Part shown: piece after piece, positions 54,157 to 64,000 of the stretch
Numbering within the stretch: the first letter of the stretch is position 1
Layout: every line of letters starts with the position of its first letter
Assembly: GCA_022570795.1 (NCBI GenBank)
Contig: JAKUDP010000007.1
Coordinates: 434,001 to 498,000, forward strand
Direction: 5' to 3'
Length of the DNA: 64,000 nucleotides
DNA from: Sphaerulina vaccinii
Taxonomy: Eukaryota > Ascomycota > Dothideomycetes > Mycosphaerellales > Mycosphaerellaceae
Position numbers and translations under genes: made by a program
The notes under the pieces: generated by a model
Told to the model about the DNA's origin: nothing
What the model saw: only the letters and a program-made list of their open reading frames with translations
The model's database searches: none

Positions 54157-56765
54157 CTACTGCGGCTTGTACGTGCCAAGTCTTGCTAGAATGTCAGCCA
54201 TATTCGGAGGTCCAGGGGGCATGCCAGCCGGCGGCTGTGGGCGTTGCTGAGGCGGAGCCTGCGGATGTGGCTGTTGTGGTGGATAGTTCTGCTGAGGTGG
54301 AGGATATCCAGGCTGTGAAGGCGTACCGTACGGGTTCGGTCCACGTGCTTGAGGCGTGCTGGTGCTCAGACTCGATAGCAAGTTCTGCAAATTGCTTGGA
54401 TCTGTCCTGCCAGCTTGATAGCCAGGAGGATAGCCTGGGGGTGGTGCGTTCGTAGGTGGAGCATTGTATGCGGCTTGGGGCTGTACATAGCTCGGAGGAT
54501 ATGCAGCAGGTGGCGCACCGTACTGTGCGGGCGTAGGAGGCTGCTGGTATGTGTGTGGCGGAGCTTGTGCGGGAGTGCCATAATGAGCAGGAGGTGCACC
54601 ATACGCGCCAGCACTCGGTGGTGGTTGTGCGAGGCTGTTGCGCTCTCGCACCACCAGTTCAGCGCATATTGGAGGATCCAGGTTGTCGTACTCCTCAAAT
54701 TGCACGTCTCTGCCTGAAGATCCTCGCTTGAAGATGGTCAGGCCAATCTTGCCAGTGTCTTGATTCATCCTCCTCAATTTGCAGATCGCGAGAACACCTT
54801 CGACCACCTGTCGCTTGACCACAGCCTCCTCGTTCAATCGTGGAGAGATGGTGAGGACATCGACTCGAACTCCTCGTGACGCAAAGGCCTTCTCGACCCA
54901 CGACAAAAAGTCGCGCTCAAGCCCTTCCAGAGCAATGATCTGCACTTCCGGCACGTCTCTCGGCTCACGCCTAGGTAGAGGCAAGTCGTCATGATCTGGT
55001 GACCGATGTGGCCCATTTTCTCGACTTCTGTTGTCTCTGCCATAGCCAGGGGACCTGGATCTTGTACGGTATCTGTCATCCTGCCTCCTGCCATAGTCGC
55101 GTGGTGAAGGTGAACGTTGTCCGTAATTGTTTCTCCCACCATCTCTACCTTCTCTTACACGTCCTTGGCGATCGTTGCGACCTCGATTGTCGTAGGCAGG
55201 AGAGCGCGAGCGTTGACGACGATTCTGGTTTTGGTTCTGCTGCTGGTTACGAGGTGGCTTCTGAGGCTTACTAACTTCGAGATCTGTAGAAGTCAGTGCA
55301 TGCTAATACGATCTGCCTTCAACATGGAACTCACGAATGCGCTTGTCGCGTATCTGCCGGCCCTGTTCTACATTGAGAGCTCTCATGCAATCCTCCACCC
55401 TCAGAAATTGGACGAATCCGTAAGCCTGTTTGATAGAGATCTGTGCGATCTCGCCGTAATGGTGAAAGACATGGAAGATATCGCGCTTGGTCACCTTCTC
55501 ACTGGAAAGATTACCTGGCACACTTATTAGTGTGGTCCAGATCACAGGCATTGATTGAACTTACCAACGAAGAGTCGTGATCCGGAGGGAAATTGATCCC
55601 ATCGCGCCTCGTTCACATATCTTCTCTCCTCATTCATGAAGTAGTCATACTTTCGCTGCGTATCCGCTGTCCAAGGTCTGTCTTCGGTTCCTGCGAGTGG
55701 TGACTCTCCTCCCATAGCACTGATGGCTCTACCAGGCGAGAACTGCTGGCTCTGGGACACTGGAGTAGATACTGGAAAGTTCGCTGACACTGGAGTGTGC
55801 TGGCTCTGGTAGCCTCCCTGCCCATGTAGTGCTTGCGGAGGGTGCGCTCCTACAGGTGGCACAACGGCGTGACTCTGCGGACTTGCAACATTGCCAGCAC
55901 TGTTCGAGTGGGGGTGGGAATGGACAGCTGGCGTAGACGCATGTGGATGATAGTCGCGGATGTGTTGTGAGTGGGCATAAGCTGAATTGATGAGCGGCTG
56001 GTCTTGGGGGGGAGGACGCGGTGGGAGCCCAGTGGGCGATGCAGCTACTGCTGCTAGCGAAGATGAAGCATCTGTTTGAGATCGCAACGGGAGCTGCGCA
56101 ACCGTCGCAGGTGGACCATTGTCCGCAGGCGTTGCACTCGCTGAGGGCGCAATAGAACCCGATAGCTGGTCCAGTAGAGCCTGGATATTGACTGTGCCGG
56201 CAGCAGGCTTGGATTCAGACTGCTCTGACTTCATCTCATGTGACTGCAAGGCATTGGAAGACTGCGTGGGCTCAGCAGTAGTAGTGCTAGCGTCTTGGGA
56301 GGACACTTCATTGGCAGACGGGGCATCAGACTTGGTCTCGACCTGGACATGAGAATTCGCGTTATGTGAGATACCATTGGAAATCGTGGTAGATTGAGCT
56401 TCAGCTCCATTTGCAGCTGTCTCAGTGCTATGTGAGGTGTCGATCCCACTCTGCGTGGTGCCTTCGGCCTGCTGCATTTCGTCGTCGCCTCCAGTTGAGA
56501 ATGGCGAAGGTGCGTCGTTGTTTTGTTCTGCTGGATCACGCCATGCTCCAGGTCTCAGTTCGGTGTTGTGCATGGCAGCATTGCTCATATGCGGCTCAGC
56601 TTGATTGAATCCAACATCCATCATCTTGTCCAGGACAGGAATGGAAGTTGGCTGTGGGAAGTGTAAAGGCTTGGGTGAAGCGGGTGAGAGCAAGGCAGGT
56701 TCACTGCGTAGCCAGGCTTCTTCGGGAGGTTCTGGTGATGTATTTCCAGAGTCGTAGGTGGTCAT
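54157..56765 (-). CDS. NAB3: NAB3-like nuclear RNA-binding protein (three exons)
   Basis: Exons 55565..56765, 55335..55514 and 54157..55283 give 835 residues. Introns are GTAAGT/CCAG and GTGAGT/ACAG. Both interrupt the RRM and restore it exactly: 'SRLFVG-NLSSEKVTKRDIF', 'IKQAYGFVQFL' (RNP1-like) and 'DKRI-HLEVSKPQ'. The 390-residue N-terminus is disordered Ser/Thr/Gln. After the RRM come Arg/Ser/Gly-rich repeats, then 'VPEVQIIALEGLERDFLSWV' with a fold resembling a class II tRNA-synthetase anticodon-binding domain, and finally a Pro/Gln-rich tail ending 'MADILARLGTYKPQ'. Yeast Nab3 binds UCUU in nascent RNA and works with Nrd1 and Sen1 in non-coding transcription termination. The extra domain also recalls animal NCOA5. 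Confidence 0.85.
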
Positions 56766-58393
56766 CGGGTCAATTGCGCATCCTAAGCGCTGTGGTAGAA
56801 ACGGACTGAGAGCATGGCATAGTTAGGTGGGGAGAGTGGAATATGTGGGCAACTGGTATCACTGCGTGTGGGCTTGATGTGGTGGAGGATGCAAGACAAT
56901 TCACAAGCAAACGAGCATGCCAGTGGTTTGCTTTGAGCGACCGTGAGACACGTAGAGGTGGCCGGATCAGGTAGTGATGTGTGAATTACCTCGAGAGAAA
57001 GTGAAGTCGTTTGTGGTCAGATTGAGCTTCTGCGAAGTGGCGGGTGGACTGGCGTAGGCGAGAACGAGGCCAGGCGGGGAAAAGCGGGCAACGTGATAGA
57101 CTGTGTGCTGATGGAATTCGAAGCTGGAGTGTGGGAGATGCGCTTGTTGATGAAAGTCGTGATGGACGTTGTCGTTGCGATAGAAAACTCGTTGAAGTCG
57201 CGATTGCTTCTCGCGGGCGGGCGCCAAGAACGGCGGAAGGCAGGCGCGATCCGATACCGGCAGCCATACCCCTCTTCTCTTCTCTCTTCTTCACGCTCGT
57301 GCAGACCATGTTTTTGTTCATGGCAGTCGAGGCACATCGAACGTAGCCCATCGGGCAGATCTGTAAACGACGTGACGCGAGGAGTCGTAGTATGACCACA
57401 AGTGAAGATCTGGCTTTAGCTGACTCCGACCATCCCGGCATACGCCTATACGCACTATACGCTCTCACACCACCAAGAGCCTACTGCCGCCACGAAGCAG
57501 CGTTCGATCAAGCACGAGTCTTGGGGGTGACCTTCAGCGCGCCTTGCTCAGACGAGCAGCAAGCATGGCATCTGCACACGCTGCACGCAATATCTCAGCT
57601 GTAGAGTCTACTGATGTCGAGCATCGCACAAGCTGTGAATCTGCTACGAAGAGAGGCATCTAATAGCGAGCTTCCACCCGCAATTTCTGGCTACAACTGC
57701 ATGCGCTGCATGGGCTCGATGTCTGTTCTTCGTAATCGTGAAAGATACAACGAAGGCTAGCTCACGAGGCAGGCACATGTGACATCCAACAGCTGTCGAG
57801 CTCCGAGTGTAGCCACTTCGCTCGTAGGTATGTGCTTACCGCTACTCCATTGGCGAGCTGACTATCCGCAAAGTAGAAGGAGAAACTTCACTCTTGTGGC
57901 GTTGGGGCTTGCAGGACCGCGGGGAGATCGCTGACACAACAGAATCGCCCCCCGATGTGTTACAAAGCTGGCCCCCCGATGTGTTACAAAGCTGGCAATA
58001 TGATCGATCACATACTGAATCTTGCGATGCCTCCATTGCGGTGCCCGTGGGTGCACACCTCAGCTGCTACCAAGTCCTTCGGCTTGCGGGAACAGGGCTG
58101 CAGCTTGCGAAATCTATGTATAGATGGTGCCGTGAATTGTTCGAAGAAGGACCGAAGACCAGCCCAAAGGCAACATGGACATAAGGGCCGGTCATGACAG
58201 TCGCTGTGTCAAGTAGGCAAAAAGACAAGCGTTCTCTCGGGAACCACTCCATCACTCATTACTCACCCGACGAGGCCATTACTAGAATGGCTTTGCTGGG
58301 CGAATTTGTCTAAAGCCTCAGAACGCGCCTTACCGCAACGATTTCTACAAGCACTTCCGACCTACGAACCGAAAACAACACTTACCCTACACA
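56766..58393. other. Gene-poor interval
   Basis: This is the NAB3 upstream region and promoter of the small secreted gene. Open frames near 56986-57468 (minus) and 57392-57604 (plus) lack family features. A 24-bp tandem duplication is at 57947-57994. Confidence 0.5.
57947..57994. repeat. 24-bp perfect tandem duplication
   Basis: The unit runs from GCCCCCCGATGT to TTACAAAGCTG and occurs exactly twice. Part of it (ACAAAGCTGGCAA) recurs singly near 60360, hinting at a dispersed short repeat. Confidence 0.85.
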
Positions 58394-58679
58394 ATGCGTC
58401 TCTCCATCCTCGCCTCAGCGCTCTTCAGTCTCACGGCGCTCGCCAGTCCGGTCGAACTCACAAAGGTACGACGACACAACATTCCATCTCAACATTCAGA
58501 AAAGACTAACGAGTCTCGACTTTCATCAGCGTCGAGACTGTAACAGGGCCTATGCCATCGCATGCTGTTCTTGCGGTCTCGCGTGGAATGCTGTTGGGAC
58601 CTGTCCTAGCACATCACTCTATGATGCAGGATGTGATTGCGTTGCGGCACCTGAGCCGGGATATTGTGGCGGGTCCTAG
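58394..58679 (+). CDS. Small secreted cysteine-rich protein, 73 residues
   Basis: Exons 58394..58465 and 58530..58679 (64-nt intron, GTACGA/TCATCAG) give 73 residues. The first exon encodes a textbook signal peptide (MRLSILASALFSLTALAS) and a short propeptide. The junction creates 'TK-RRD', a possible Kex2 site. The mature part of about 47 residues has eight cysteines spaced C-x7-CC-x-C-x8-C-x9-C-x-C-x8-C. This is not the hydrophobin pattern (C-CC-C-C-CC-C). Size and cysteine content fit apoplastic effector-like or antimicrobial-like proteins. No specific family was recognised. No role should be assumed without expression data. Confidence 0.75.
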
Positions 58680-59398
58680 GGACGTGGTAGGGGAACAGAA
58701 TAGGCTGATGAGAGAAGCGTGTACTAGCGGGAGGCATGTCTGATCGTTCTCAGGAACATGGACAACGAGAAGTATTTGATGTGATATAGAAGGTAGAACC
58801 TCGATTGCAATCACTCCTCAAAAGCTCGTTTGGCCACATGAATGGTCCTCAGACAAAAAGAACAAGGTCATGAAGTAGCAAAACAATCGCCCTCGCCATG
58901 GGCTATGCAAGACAGACCCCAATAAGACAATTGTCTTATGACCTGTTAGGACTTCTCTATGAATGTATCAAGCAACAGCTATACCATCGACGTACTGACT
59001 GAGCCACGAAGGCTTTAGACGACTGTTAAGATCAGCAGTAAGGAGGTCGTATATGAATGCTACTAGAACGCCAAGGACACTAGAACGCCAAGGACATATC
59101 AGCATGAAGGACAAGAAGCAAAAGAGGCATGGGCGAGGCAAAACAATCGCATGTAGCCTACGCTGATAGTGCTACTTACCGAGACGTCACGACTTTTGGT
59201 CGTTATGTGTGCGCAAGTGCGCAAGAAAGTTCAAGCATCAGCTTTGCTAAAGACTTACTGTGGTTCCGCTAGACCATTGACGACTGTTGAAGTGAGCTGC
59301 AAGTGGTTTTCGTATGATACCTCATCACAGCTACTACGACAGAATATGAACTAGCGTCTTCTTGCAGTTATTGTGCTCATTCAGATTCACTTCAACAT
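58680..59398. other. Intergenic, one short duplication
   Basis: No gene is supported. A perfect 17-bp tandem duplication (CTAGAACGCCAAGGACA) lies at 59063-59096. Confidence 0.55.
59063..59096. repeat. 17-bp perfect tandem duplication
   Basis: CTAGAACGCCAAGGACA occurs at 59063-59079 and again at 59080-59096. Confidence 0.85.
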
Positions 59399-60319
59399 CT
59401 AACAACTCCCACTCAAAGCACAAGTTGCGTTCCTGATCAACCCAGTCACAGGATCCCTCCCTCCGAAAGCATTCTTGATAGCGACCATCGTAGTCAGAAC
59501 CGTAAAACCTTCCTCCAACGGCTCGGGACTAGCAGAATACATTTTCCCAATCATATTCCCCACACTTTCCAAACTCGTCTCATCAGCCGGGACTCTCCAA
59601 CCCTCATTGTACGGCAACCTTTCCTGCTCGAAGAACACTTTCACATAATCCTTTGGCGCTACACCAGATGTTGGATCACCCATTGTGGAGAGGAAGAGAG
59701 CGTTTTCGCCGTAGGACAGGATGAATTCTCGTAGACCGTATTGGAAGCTTGGGTTTCGGCTCTGACTATCAAGGGTTCGAGAATATTTTGCTTGAGCTTG
59801 CGTTGGGATGTCGAAATCACTCTTATTAGCATAGAAAGCGAGGATGGAGTCGAAGATGGTCTGGTTGAAAGGTTGTTGATTTCCGAAGAAAGTATCTTGT
59901 CGGGAGATTGAGGCGTCGTGTTCGATTGGGAAGTTGTGCTGTACAACATCACTCAAATCCCAACTCGCACTCAGCGGATTCTTCGTAGCAAGGAAAGCTC
60001 CAGTCCAGAGAACTGTTGTGAAATCTTCGGCGATGTTGAGGGCGCGTTTGAAACCGCTTACGGCCATGGGGAGAGTTACGCCTTTGCCGTTGTGTGGGAG
60101 AAAGCCACTGGTGCTCGTCAATGATGGACTCTTTCGTCCTGTCTTTGTGCATGACTCTTACTGGTTGGCTAGTGAATTGAGCGCCGGGCAAGGTGCTCTC
60201 ACATCTCCAGGTCCTGGTGCTGACCACGTCTCAAAACTGCCTTGTGTAGGTTGTGGTGCTAATTGTGGTAGTGCTGTCGTCAGGCTTAGCAGACTAGCCA
60301 GAATCAACGTGTACGACAT
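59399..60319 (-). CDS. Secreted heme-thiolate peroxidase (chloroperoxidase/peroxygenase family)
   Basis: Exons 60162..60319 and 59399..60107 (54-nt intron, GTAAGA/CCAG) give 288 residues. A signal peptide (MSYTLILASLLSLTTALP) is followed by 'PCPALNSLANHGFLPHNGKG'. Cys44 in PCP is the expected proximal heme ligand and the 'NHGFLPHNG' segment is diagnostic. The 'EHDASISR' motif at residues 115-122 matches the E-H-D-S-x-x-R magnesium and acid-base motif of unspecific peroxygenases. Length is typical of the short family. Expected reaction: H2O2-dependent oxidation or oxyfunctionalisation of small aromatics outside the cell. Two C-terminal cysteines ('NATCALSGSC') may form a disulphide. Confidence 0.87.
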
Positions 60320-61232
60320 GTTGCTGAGTTGCTCTTTGGTATAGCCTCTCCATTTTGTAACAAAGCTGGCAACCTGGCTGTTATGTAGTTGGAATGCTTG
60401 ATGTAGTGCTGTCGATCACGACCGAGGCTCCTTGTAGTATGCGTCTTGGTAGTCCCTGGCGGCCGAACTCTAAGATGTGACATCCACTCACGAATCAGCA
60501 TCGATCAGTTCTTGCTGATCTGCTTGGGTCGCATGCAAGCCACGAGTTGCTAAGTTATGCATGCAGTCAAATGCTCCTTCGAACGTCCAAACCATGAAAA
60601 GTGCCGCGGGCGTAGAACAGCTATGGAAGCTCGACCTGCCAGGTTAAGCCAAGCAGTAGTCAGTGGCGGCCTGCTCATTCTTGCTTGCGCGACCGCACTT
60701 CGTACAAGACTCTCTCGGCTTCGGGGAAGCAAAGAGGTAAAGGCATGCTTGGTGCGTGAAAGGCTTTGCCAGAGCAAGACGTAGTAATGCGTGTTTTGGT
60801 GTGTGTCCAGTGATCGATATAGAGCTCCGTCTCCTTCTCAACCCGATGAAAGCACCTCGTCCTCCTTCGTAGCATTGTAATGAAGCTGATGTGCTTACGC
60901 TGAAAGGTCTGAGTGTTCAGGCAGTAAGTGCGCTCCACCATTATGATCTGCGACTGCCATGTTGTAGAGGCAAGAACAAGTGGTCTGAGAAGGAGCGCCT
61001 TACACGGAGGCAGATAGGTAGAGCTGTGCTACCAGGTGCAACTTGTCTATTCGCATGTCAGCAAGTCTTTGAACAGAGATACTTGCTGAAGAAAAGAAAA
61101 TGCATGGTATCTCATGATGCACGTAACCTAGTAACACCCGCTCAAAAAAGGAGACCTCTCGCTCGTGAGAGCTTCTTTACACTGCACACTTCTGTCTCGA
61201 AATTCCTGTCGATAGTCGCGTTTCAGCCTATA
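60320..61232. other. Intergenic, no gene seen
   Basis: Promoter of the peroxidase and 3' flank of the Crh gene. Open frames are short and without motifs. Confidence 0.5.
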
Positions 61233-62453
61233 TCAAAACCTTCCACTCAACCTCGAAAACCTGCTCTGCTTAGGCTGTTGCACCTCCAACATAACCGAAT
61301 CCCTGCTAACAGCAAAGTTACCCTTAGCCATCATAGTTCGGTACTCCATGAGCTCGGCGTTGTGCTTTTCCCACTCTGCCTCGTGTAGAGCAGCTTCCGC
61401 TCTCCCAGCTTTACGTTGTCGAATGCAGTAAAAGGTGAAAGCAATGAGTCCAATCGCAAGAGATCCGAGGACACCTGCTGCGATTCCAATCTTGGCTCCT
61501 GTTGAAAGGCCGTCCCATTTCTTAACAGCAGACTCGGTAGTCGTGAGTTTGTGCATCTCCTTGTAAGCTTCCGATTCGCCATCGACGACTTTGATGCTGG
61601 AGTACGAGCCTGTGTGGTCGCCATAGCTGTATGAGCTGGAGTTTGTCGTTCCATCGACTATTCGGATCGATTGGAGTGTCATGACGAATGGCGCATTGTT
61701 CCAGCTTGGCTTTCCTCCGGCCCACTCCACAGTACCTTCTGCTTCAGAGCAGCCTCCACACCATGCGCCGAATTGTATGCGACTGGGCGTTTGAGGGTAT
61801 TTCCCTGCCTCCTCGTAGGGAACTGTGCGTACGATGTTTCCGTTAATGTAGTAATCAATCTTCTCCTGCGTCCAATCGATGGTGTAGTTGTGGAAATCGT
61901 CTTGAGGTCCGGTGCTCATTGTTGGATATTCGGAGTTGTATTGCGATAGGTTGCCCCAGCCGTAGTCTGTCATTCATCAATCAATCAGCATTTATCCTGT
62001 CCACTCCAATAGATTGTTATACTCACAGTTATTCGAAGCAGTCGTATGATTCCCACCCTTCATCTCCCAATCAATCTCATCCAAATTATCACTCAACGTA
62101 ATAATTGTACTGATAATCCCCGTTCCTTTCGCAGCTTTGAAGATAACCTCAACAGTCCCCCAAAAGATGTAGAAGTTACTCTTCACAGTCACCGAATCTC
62201 CCTTCGAAGCCAAAGCAAGCTCTGCGCCATCATCGCCAAAGCTGATGAGTGATTTCCCAGCCGTGACATTCCAGAATCTCTGATCGAACTCTTCTTGAGT
62301 CTTGTTATATGTTTCGGTGAATGTTGTGCCCAAGGCTGGATTGGCAGGACATGTTGAGTTGTTCGGATTGCAGTCGGTGAAGGTCTGTGCGAGTGAAGTC
62401 GCGACAAGCAGCGAGATGCTTGCAAGGCGGAGGAGAGACATGGTTCGGTACAT
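61233..62453 (-). CDS. Crh-type GH16 cell-wall transglycosylase
   Basis: Exons 62027..62453 and 61233..61966 (60-nt intron, GTGAGT/GACAG) give 386 residues. An ATG at 62441 is an alternative start four codons in. A signal peptide ends near 'LVATSLAQ'. The GH16 catalytic motif is DEIDWE at residues 125-130, with Glu126 and Glu130 as nucleophile and acid/base. 'FHNYTIDWTQEKIDYYING' is also typical. After a Ser/Thr region a single membrane helix ('IGIAAGVLGSLAIGLIAF') and a 60-residue cytosolic tail follow, instead of the GPI signal of yeast Crh1. Such enzymes crosslink chitin to beta-glucan in the cell wall, functionally linked to the chitin synthase activator at 2.4 kb. Confidence 0.92.
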
Positions 62454-63838
62454 ATTGGGCGTGTCTTAGATGTTGTGCAAGGTAAGCAAGCAAGTAAGCA
62501 ATTAGTGAGTGGCGTTACTGTTATCCGACCAGCGGATTCAAAGAGTGACTGTGGGGGTGAGGTTCTGTCGTAGAGACTGTCGTTTGCGTGAGAAGGACTG
62601 TGTGAAGTGATGAGAAGAGGAAGAGTCTGTTCTTCGTTACGGAGCGTTGCGCAAAGACCTCCTGGCGCGAAGCAGGGGTGGTAGCTTTGCCATTAAGCTC
62701 ACGCGATTCGTTCGCGACGAAGATTAGGCTCGCCTAGATCTGCAGGAACATATGCACGAAGAGACTAGTGTCACACCTTATCTGTGGTATAGAAGAGAAA
62801 ACGCGTCGTCCTGCTGTGCTCGTTGAGTTCGAGCAGACCACCTTTCGTGCTACATACACTCTTTGGATGCGTAGACCGACCTCCAAATCCAACACCGGAG
62901 GAGGATCATGTTCGCTGAAGCCGTGCAAATCTATTCAAGTCCACTCTTATCCACTGACTAGCTGGGGTATCGGAAATCATGCATGAAGTCTTTCGAAATA
63001 CGAATGGCCGAGATAGCCGACCATGTGCGTTACACGAGACCGTCCGGCCCGAGCATTGGAATGTGCTTCAGATGTTCAGCTGACCGCGAGCTTTTTCAAT
63101 GATGATGCGGGCAAAAGTAGGTGTGTTGGAGGTGGACTGCACAACCGATGCGCGTCCAGCGCCACACGAGAGTGATCGAGACATGCACGCACAGCCAAAT
63201 CCAAGGAGCAGTTATAACGCAGCTACGTGATGGAAACAGCATTGCGAGCCCGCGCGATGCAAAGCTTCGAAGCAATCGTTTCGATCATTGCGTCGTGCGG
63301 TCTCGAGAAGGCATGTCCATCATGTAGTTGCGTCGCAACTGCTATTTGGATTTGAGTGTGCGTGCATGTCTCGATCGCCCCTCCGCAGGGCTAGCTTCCA
63401 GCAGCAGCCCTCGTGTACATCTCTTAGCATTGCTGTTCAGAGGCTGCTGGAAGTCAGCGCAAAGACTTGCTCACGGCCCTCCTTCGTCGTAAAAATGGCA
63501 TGCCATGTTTGTAGGCACGAGTCTTCGTCCATGCAATGAGGGTCCGCAGTCATATGTGTATAGACTGAACTTATGTGCTGCGGCCAAGAGTGATCGGTCC
63601 CAAGAAGAGGTCTCTTCAGCTCTAGCACGGGACACACTGCATGTGCGTTTGTGCTTGCTGCGAGACATGCCTAACATCCAGTCGGCTATTCGTTCGTCGT
63701 TTCCGATCCTGTCCTCTTCTTCTAGTAGCACTGCGCAGATGAGCGCGTGTTGAGCAATAGCGACAGTAGCGCTGACGATCCAGACATGATATGAGCATCT
63801 CGTTGAGGTGGAAGGAAGGATATGAGCACAATCAAGCT
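62454..63838. other. Gene-poor interval
   Basis: Promoter region of the Crh gene and 3' flank of the edge gene. Several 60-120-codon frames on both strands look like chance frames. No RNA gene or repeat was recognised. Confidence 0.5.
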
Positions 63839-64000
63839 TCAATCTCCTTCCGTACTCTCAACTGCAGCTAGACATGCCTTCCGCACAGTCTCAACACCCT
63901 TCACACCCTGCCACTTATCCAGCACTTTCTCCACCTTCTCCAACTCCTCATACGCGCCATCATCATTCCCATCTCTCTTCATCTGTGCAATCCTCTCCGC
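63839..64000 (-). CDS. C-terminal 53 codons of a gene cut by the window edge
   Basis: The minus-strand frame is open from the window edge to a TGA at 63839-63841. It encodes a helical, charged segment ('AYEELEKVEKVLDKWQGVKG' then 'VRKACLAAV'). Composition and codon use look coding. The protein family cannot be judged from the tail alone. Confidence 0.55.
   Translation of the reverse strand, partial: AERIAQMKRDGNDDGAYEELEKVEKVLDKWQGVKGVETVRKACLAAVESTEGD

Noticed and set aside
1..64000. CRISPR arrays, bacterial operons, retrotransposons or DNA transposons
   Set aside because: No spaced identical repeats of CRISPR type, no reverse transcriptase, integrase or transposase motifs, and no long terminal repeats were seen.

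Overview
The window is nuclear DNA from a filamentous ascomycete. Genes are interrupted by short (about 40-120 nt) GT-AG introns with fungal-type branch sites, and the families are fungal: a DIM-2 type DNA methyltransferase, a Skt5/Chs4 chitin synthase activator, a Crh glycosidase, a HET-domain gene and a YAT amino-acid permease. Three copies of a short 'FLDLPPEMRNEIYRYCL' (2EXR/F-box-like) family and several small secreted proteins point to a Dothideomycete, perhaps Mycosphaerellales. That placement is an inference from family content only.

Layout. 0-2 kb: two divergent-sequence 2EXR-like paralogs; a third lies at 17 kb. 2.4-11.9 kb: Skt5/Chs4, an unidentified small helical protein, Golgi tether subunit COG3 and a two-RRM protein. 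14.2-16.5 kb: EFM5 (eEF1A lysine methyltransferase) divergent from BSD2 (Rsp5 adaptor). 19.4-24.4 kb: an unidentified gene with a frame break, a five-exon alpha/beta hydrolase, a secreted protein and a SnoaL-like protein. 25.3-31 kb: an intact 1350-aa dim-2 type methyltransferase followed by a proline-rich unknown. 31.3-35.9 kb is accessory in character: a small hypothetical gene, a possible Cys-rich secreted protein, a molybdopterin oxidoreductase and a HET gene with an apparent frameshift.

36.0-37.5 kb holds the most unusual feature: six diverged tandem units of about 190-260 bp. Each has a tRNA-like A box, a conserved small hairpin, and in most copies an upstream TATA-like element and a downstream T-run. 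They look like a small family of RNA polymerase III genes derived from, or mimicking, a tRNA-Gly 5' half.

37.7-45.9 kb: eIF2A, a small AT-hook-like protein, a second copy of the 23-kb secreted protein, a YAT permease and an F-box protein. 47.5-56.8 kb is a housekeeping nuclear block: HPC2 (HIR histone chaperone), RPAP1/RBA50 (RNA polymerase II assembly), a LACTB2-like hydrolase and a NAB3-like RNA-binding protein. 58.4-62.5 kb is secretory: a 73-aa eight-cysteine secreted protein, a heme-thiolate peroxidase-like protein and a Crh-type GH16 enzyme. The right edge cuts a gene on the minus strand.

Exon boundaries were placed by hand from GT/AG signals, phase and protein continuity, and were checked for whole-codon totals. 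No transcript data or database search was available.
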